The notes under the pieces: model-generated
Database searches by the model: none
The model's input: only the letters and a program-made list of their open reading frames with translations
What the model was told of the DNA's origin: nothing
Position numbers and translations under genes: made by a program
In this document: piece after piece, positions 57,665 through 64,000 of the stretch
How the letters are laid out: each line of letters opens with the position of its first letter
Position numbering within the stretch: position 1 is the stretch's first letter
From: Zingiber officinale
Taxonomy: Eukaryota; Streptophyta; Magnoliopsida; Zingiberales; Zingiberaceae
Reading direction: 5' to 3'
Assembly (NCBI RefSeq): GCF_018446385.1
Contig: NC_055996.1
Location: 132,356,532 to 132,420,531, forward strand
DNA length: 64,000 nt

Positions 57665-60600
57665 TTATTCTTCCTCCTCCTCTTCCTCTTCCTCCTCCTC
57701 CTCCTCTTCCTCCTCCTCTCCTTCCTCCTCCTCCTCCTCATCATCATCATCAATTTCACTTCTATCTACGTTGATTACTACACCGGTGGGATCTCGTAAA
57801 GTTGGAATAATATATTCCTCAGTCTGAAAGGTGTTTGAAACTTCCTCTTGTTGATATGCAATATTTTCCCAACGTGCCTCAATTTTTTTTCGTGCTTTAG
57901 TTTTACAAACATCCCACCAATCAATCTTATCGCGTTTCAAACTCGGATATGAAGAATAGAATACTTGAATTGCTTGTTGTTCCAACACAAATGGTTCATA
58001 TCTCTTATAAAATCTCTTATGATTTATTTCAACTAAATTATAATGTGGATGCACTTTCATCCCTCTAACAGGGTCAAACCAGCGACACATAAATAATATA
58101 ACTTGCATTTGTGGTCCTGGGTATTCTACTTCTATAATTTCATCCAACAAACCATAAAAATCACTGCTTGCACCTCCTTCATTGGATGACGATATGCACA
58201 CCCCACTATTCATGGTATTCTTGCTCATTCCATAGTTTTGAGTATGAAAATTATATCCATTTATGAAATATGCTGGCCAAGTGCGTACGCATGAATTTGG
58301 ACCCCATGACAGATGGATTAGCCATTCTTGCTCAAGGTGAGCTTGATTAGCTTGAACCTAAGGTCAAAACACAAATTGTTAAAAGTATGCATATGTATCA
58401 ACAAAATATAGATTATTTACTTACATATGATTTAAACCATGCAGCAAATTCTTCTTCACAAAATCGATCGAACTCTTGTGTCGATAATTCAGAATATAAG
58501 TTGGTAAATATCCTACTCAAAAAAACATATTGTTACACAAACAATTGAAAAAATAATAAAAATAAATAAAAAAATATACTTACTCGTAATATGATGATAC
58601 TTCTGGACAATTTAGTAAAATATATGTTTGGGCTGCTCGCCATTCTTTACCAGTTAAGTATCTTTGTTTACATGGTCCACTTGGTCGACCAAGGTAGTTA
58701 AAAATTGAAAATGAGGTAACATTTGGATCAATAGGACCCTCATCATTTCTGTCCGCTCTTCGCCTTTTGCATTGAACATGAGGTTCAAAATAATATGATG
58801 CAAAAGTGGTGACTTCCTCCACAATGTATGCATTAACAATAGAGGCTTCAACTCGTGCTTTATTTTTCACCTTTTTCTTCAAATGATATAAGAATCTGTT
58901 GAAGATATATAAAATTATATTAAATATATATATATAAATGATCCAGGAGTAGAAGTATTTTTTTTTGGTATTCAAATAGTTGAATTATACAAATAAGACA
59001 CTCTACCTTTCAAATGGATACATCCACCGAAAATGGACGGGTCCTCCAACTTTGGCCTCATATGGCAAGTGAATCAAAAGATGCTCCATGGAGTCAAAAA
59101 AAGAGGGTGGAAATATTCTTTCCAAATTGCACAAAATGATTGGAATATCTCTCTCTAACTTCTCCATGTGTGAATGTCTCAAAACTGTTGAGCAAATATC
59201 ATGTAGGAAAATACTTAACTCCGTAATCGCTCCCCATACAAATTGTGGTAAGAGTTCCTTAAAAGCAATAGGAATCAGTCTTTACATTATGATATGACAA
59301 TCATGACTTTTCATACCGATTAACTTCCATTCTTTCATATCGACACATCTTCCAAGGTTAGAGACATACCCATCTGGAAATTTCAAAGATTTCAACCATT
59401 CACATAGGACACGTCTTTGATCCTTATTTAATGTATAAATTGCCTTTGGCTTTGGTCCTCTACTATTTTCATCGACATCAAGAGTGGGTCTTTTACATAT
59501 GAGTCGCATATCTTTTCTTGCATTGAGATTGTCTTTTGTTTTTCCGGTGATATCCATCACAGTATTTATCAGATTATCAAAAACATTCTTCTCAATATGC
59601 ATTACATCGAGATTATGATGTATCAAATGACTAAACCAATACGGTAAATCCCAAAATATACTTCGTTTAGTCCATTTATGTGTACTCCCATATTCATATG
59701 TTGTACCATATGGTTGTTCAATAACAGAGGGAAAGTGATGCACTCTGTACCAAATATCTTGACCTGTCAATCTCAATGGCGGAAGTGTTCTTTCGATCCT
59801 ATTTTTTGTGAATTCATCTTTATTCTTTCTGAACTTATGATTTGTGGGTAAGAATTGCCTATGACAATCAAAATAACTTGGTTTCTTTCCGTGTTTCAAT
59901 CTGAATGACTTTGATCTCTCCATACATATTGGGCATCCCAAGATCCCAGCAGTACTCCAACCTGATAGCATACCATAAGCTGGAAAGTCATTTATGGTCC
60001 AAAGAAGAGCAGCCTTCAGTATAAACATCTGGTTAGAATGAACATCGTATGTAGGAACACCTTCATCCCATAGTTGTTTAAGTTCTGCTATCAGAGGTTG
60101 CATATAAATATCTATTAACTTCTTTGGATTTTGCAGACCTGGTACAACCAATGTTAAAAACATATAAGGTGTTTTCATGCACATCCCAGGTGGAAGATTA
60201 TACGGCGTTAAGATAACTGGCCAACAAGAATAATTTCTTCCTGATTTACCAAACGGAGCAAATCCATCAGCACAAAGACATAATCTAATATTTCTAGTCT
60301 CCTTTGCAAAATCTGGATATGTTCTATCAAAATTTTTCCACGCATCTGCATCTGATGGATGACACATTAAACCCTCTTCTATTTGATGAGTTGCATGCCA
60401 AGTCATGTGTTCCGCAGTTGCCTTTGATGCATACAATCTTTGTAACCTAGGAGTTAAAGGTAAATAAAACAACTGGCTGTGTGCTTTACGTCGTTGTTGA
60501 CTCCTTCTGGTTGTCTTATACCTATCTTGATTACAGAATTTACAAACCTCTACATCTGCATCATCTCCCCAATATAACATACAACCATCTCTGCAAACAT

Positions 60601-61353
60601 CAATTCTTTCAACTGGAAGACCTAAATCTTTCACAAGTTTTTTCATACTGTAAAAATCAAGAGGCAAATTGTGATCACGTTGCAATGTATCGTCAAACGT
60701 TTGAACAATATCATTAAAACAATCTTGCGACATATTATGATCTGCCTTTATATTTAATAATCTGGATGTGAGAGATAATTTAGTCTGACTGTCACAACCG
60801 GAATATAATGGTTCATTTGCAGCACTCAATACTTCTTGAAATTTGTAATAAATTTCATCCAGACCTGGTACATCAGGCTCCTCCAACGGCAATGTATTAG
60901 TGGCAAACATTTGTTCACTTGTTGGAGGAAAACTAGAACTTGCACCAAGCGTCTCGGGAATATAATTCTGACAACTTGCATCAATTACCATCCTCTGATA
61001 TGGATTGAATTGTTCATAATAACTCTGATCCCCACTAGCAGAGGCTTGAAAATTCCGTCCATAATCCTCATCATATAACGAGGTTCGCCATGACTTGTCC
61101 AATTATAATAATTCGGAGTAAAACCAAATCTACAAAGATGTTCTTCAACTTTGTCGGTGGGTAAAAATTTTCCATTGTGACATTTTCTACACGCGCACCT
61201 TATCTTCTTGCCATCCATATACATAATTTGAGTAGATGCAAAATTTAAAAATTGCCTGAGTCCAGTGATAAACTCAGGAGTTAACCCCTGACGATTAGGA
61301 AAATTTTTGTTATACATCCAACTTCGCTCATTCTGCATTTTACCTGAATTCAA
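57665..61353 (-). pseudogene. TNP2-type CACTA transposase, one frameshift and one stop
   Basis: Exons 61353-59007, 58895-58585, 58512-58425 and 58358-57665 have good AG and GT borders and join in frame. Order: transposase-associated domain (RSWMYNKNF, CACRKCHN, NWTSHGE) near the N-terminus; the TNP2 catalytic region (GCMLYWGDD, CKFCNQDRY, LCADGFAPF, HNLDVMHIEKNVFDNL); a DUF4218-like part (SHDCHIIM, then FFDSMEHLLIHLPYEAKVGG, WMYPFERFLYHLKKKV); and a DUF4216-like part (FYGLLDEIIEVEYPG, FMCRWFD). The tail is a run of Glu encoded by GAG/GAA microsatellite. A frameshift lies near 61080-61050, just after HGE, and a TAA at 59282-59284 interrupts the DUF4218-like part where Gln is usual. Total length would be about 1,140 residues. 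Confidence 0.93.
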
Positions 61354-61397
61354 CTATTCAGTTAAACATTATTAAAAGTTACTATAGACAAATCTTA

Positions 61398-61618
61398 TCA
61401 TTGAAGACAAAACAAAAACAACAGCTAATCAAAAATAAGGAACGCAATTAATCAACTATAATATAATTAATTATTTAAAGCTAACTTTATATACAAACTA
61501 TTAAATGCATAATAATGATCTTAAGAATACCGAAAAGAGGTCAACAAATACAGCTCCTTTCAACTACACTGAGATCACGCCAAAATAAGACCTGCACAAA
61601 TAACATTATCAATTAAGA
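61398..61618 (-). repeat. Direct repeat flanking the CACTA C genes, right copy
   Basis: Matches 55232-55500 in the same orientation (for example AAGAATACCGAAAAGAGGT / AGGAATACCGAAAAGAGGT and GACCTGCACAAA). It lies upstream of the transposase start on the minus strand, while the other copy lies downstream of the TNPA-like gene. Confidence 0.8.
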
Positions 61619-61619
61619 C

Positions 61620-62058
61620 AATAAATTTCGAAAATTAACTTAAATTCAAGAAGGTGCGTGCACGGCGGCAGCCATACGTCGTCCAGCCATCGCAAGCCAG
61701 CGGGCAGCCGCCGCCGGCCATGCACGCGACTGGCTCCGGCGGCCAGCACGCGCCTGGCGCCGGCGGCCATGCGCGCGCATACCGGCGGCCAGGCAGCGCC
61801 TGGCGGCGGCCAGGCAGCGCCTGCACGCAGGCAACGCACGCCGGCAAGCAGCCCCGCGACGCAGACAGAGAGAGATCAGAGAGCAGAGGGCTTACCACAC
61901 GAAAACCCTCCACCGCCGATCGTCGGAGATCACGCCGTCGCCGGTCGGAGATGCGGCCGAAATCCAGGAAATCGCAGCTGGAAAGGGGAACGGGGGAGAG
62001 AGAGGAAAGAAATGATCAGGGAAGGGAAAAAGAATCGGGTAGAAGTGTAGATCTAGGG
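61620..62058 (-). promoter_or_regulatory. GC-rich 5' region of CACTA C
   Basis: Very GC-rich, CpG-dense sequence with GGCGGCCAGGCAGCGCCTG repeats (61790-61830) upstream of the transposase start and next to the right subterminal repeats. It contains several overlapping open frames on both strands, none with a recognisable domain. It probably holds the transcription start and a non-coding first exon; a GTAAG-type donor is possible at 61892-61896 on the minus strand (CTTAC on the plus strand). Confidence 0.5.
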
Positions 62059-62059
62059 T

Positions 62060-64000
62060 TTTTAGGAACAAACATTTTTTGTTCCCAATTTCGTCCCTAA
62101 AATTGGGACGAATCCATGGATTCGTCCCAAATTTTGGGACAAATACTGGATTCGTCCCAAAATCTGGGACGAATTCAGAAATTTGTCCCAGAATTTAATT
62201 TTTTTTAAATAAAAGAGGAACAAAATTAAAAGGAATAAATACGAACCTAGAGACATCGGAATTTGATGAAACAAGTTTCTATATGCTCGTATCATTATCC
62301 TGATCGTAAATCTTTCAATAAAAATATTTTTTCCCAAATAGATATATTTTTGGAATTTTTTAATCCCAAATTGACCTAATTGAGTGTTAAAAATTCAAAT
62401 GGCTTAAAATATTAATTAAAAATTATGGATGATGACGTATTTACGATCACCTCAATGATACGGACGTATAGAAACTTGTTTCATCAAATTCCGATGTCCC
62501 TAGGTCCATATTTAGGACTTAGGTGTTTGATTTTATTAATTGAAAATTATTTTTAGTTTTGGGACGAATCTCTAGATTCGTCCCAAAATTTGGGACGAAT
62601 CCAGGAATTCGTCCCAAAGTTTGGGATGAATCCAGGAATTCGTCCCAAAGTTTGGGACGAATCTCTGGATTCGTCCCAAAATTTTATTTATTAAAAAATA
62701 AAAAAACAAACTTGGACACCTTAAATATGGACCTAGAGACATCGGAATTTGATAAAACAAGTTTCTATGTGCTCATATCATTATCCTGATCGTAAATCTA
62801 TCAATAAAAATATTTTTTACCAAATATATATATTTTTGGAATTTTTTAATCCCAAATTGACCTAATTGGGTGTTAAAAATTCAAATCGCTTAAAATATTA
62901 ATTAAAAATTATGGATGATGATGTATTTACGATCAGCTCAACGATACGGACGCATAGAAACTTGTTTCATCAAATTCCGATGTCTCTAGGTCCATATTTA
63001 GGACTTAGATGCTTGATTTTATTTATTGAAAATCATTTTTAGTTTTGGGACGAATACTATTTTGGGACGAATCCAGAGATTCGTCCCAAAATTTTATTTA
63101 TTAAAAAATAAAAAAACAAACTTGGACGCCTTAAATACGGACCTAGAGACATCGGAATTTGATGAAACAAGTTTCTATGTACTCGTATCATTATCCTGAT
63201 TGTAAATCTATCAATAAAAATATTTTTTACCAAATATATATATTTTTGGAATTTTTTAATCCCAAATTGACCTAATTGGGTGTTAAAAATTCAAATCGCA
63301 GAAAATATTAATTAAAAATTATGGAAGATGATGTATTTATGATTAGCTAAATGATACGGACGCATAGAAACTTGTTTCATCAAATTCCGATATCTCTAGG
63401 TCCATATTTAAACTTTCGGACACTAATTTACAATTATTCACTACAAACACCTTTTTTTTGTTAATATCAACCTATATATGTTTTAAAAAATATATACCTA
63501 GAGACATCGGAATTTGATGAAACAAATTTCTATGTGATCGTATCATTATCCTGATCGTAAATCTATCAATAAAAATATTTTTTACCAAATTGATATATTT
63601 TTGGAATTTTTTAATCCCAAATTGACCTAATTGGGTGTTAAACATTCAAATCGCTTAAAATATTAATTAAAAATTTTGGATGATGACGTATTTACGATCA
63701 GCTCAACGATACGGACGCATAGAAACTTGTTTCATTAAATTCCGATGTCTCTAGGTCCATATTTAGGCCTTAGGTGTTTGATTATATTTATTGAAAATTA
63801 TTTTTAGTTTTGGGACGAATCCTGGATTCGTCCCAAATTTTGGGATGAATCCAGGAATTCGTCCCAAAGTTTGGGACGAATCTCTGGATTTGTCCCAAAC
63901 TTTGGGACGAATCCAGAGATTCGTCCCAAAATTTTATTTATTAAAAAATAAAAAAACAAACTTGGACACCTTAAATACGGACCTAGAGACATCAGAATTT
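62060..64000. repeat. Right arm of CACTA C: palindromic units and GGGACGAATC repeats
   Basis: Four units (62246-62504, 62731-62990, 63142-63400, 63497-63755) and the start of a fifth (63982) are each about 259 bp. Each begins CCTAGAGACATCGGAATTTG and ends with its reverse complement, so the arms of about 37 bp form inverted repeats. Between the units lie short palindromes of GGGACGAATCCAGGAATTCG type. No coding. Confidence 0.92.

Larger units (their letters stand above)
53359..64000 (-). mobile_element. CACTA (En/Spm) element C with both genes, right end outside
   Basis: Starts CACTACAAAAAAAAAG at 53359, preceded by TGA (possible 3-bp duplication). Arms are rich in GGGACGAATC/TTCGTCCCAAA repeats on both strands (53375-54250 and from 62060). 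The interior has a TNP2-type transposase gene and a Transposase_24/TNPA-like gene, both on the minus strand, transcribed from a GC-rich region near the right arm. The matching TTGTAGTG end is not reached by 64000, so the element exceeds 10.6 kb. Terminal and subterminal sequences differ from CACTA A and B. It lies about 450 bp downstream of the glycosyltransferase stop. Confidence 0.93.

Noticed and set aside
61654..62100. Possible GC-rich gene near the right end of CACTA C
   Set aside because: Frames on both strands, no domain, CpG-rich like an element 5' region.

Overview
This window is plant nuclear DNA, almost certainly from a monocot with a large, repeat-rich genome. The single intact-looking host gene is an intronless, GC-rich UDP-glycosyltransferase of the UGT708 type. 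The rest is nested transposable elements. The narrower guess of Zingiberales rests only on the style of the LTRs and is weak.

Layout. 1-9897: part of a CACTA element (B, minus orientation, left end outside the window) carrying a fragment of SECRET AGENT (O-GlcNAc transferase). It is split by a solo copia LTR (1727-9581, duplication CATAT), which is split by a second CACTA of the same family (A, 2031-7343, duplication CAA) carrying pieces of an F-box gene, an NPH3-domain gene and HISN4. 9898-14525: gag and LTR of a Ty3/gypsy element on the minus strand, cut by CACTA B. 14526-39553: an old gag-bearing copia element (called E1) without recognisable pol. It hosts a nearly intact copia element (15534-25479, duplication ACTAG), a hAT-like element (27361-34270, duplication GATAGGAC) and inside that a gag-only copia (27384-33783, duplication GAGCC), whose 3' LTR holds two more solo LTRs one inside the other. 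E1 also carries a 1.35-kb AT-rich block and a decayed additional ORF with its own promoter and a small intron. 39554-47937: minus-strand LTR pieces and another gag-only copia (41859-47819).

47938-53358 is the only host-like island: AT-rich intergenic DNA with a 276-bp tandem duplication, a remnant matching the 5' end of the glycosyltransferase, then the gene (51505-52902) and a likely poly(A) signal.

53359-64000 is a third, unrelated CACTA element (C) with both expected genes on the minus strand: a TNP2-type transposase (four exons, one frameshift, one nonsense codon) and a Transposase_24/TNPA-like gene. Its right arm holds repeated palindromic units and runs off the window.

The main points of interest are the two CACTA copies that share one terminal exon but carry different captured host genes, the depth of nesting supported by target-site duplications, a roughly 75-bp block shared by otherwise different copia families, and the palindromic array in CACTA C. 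All coordinates and similarities were read by eye; no alignment or database search was run.
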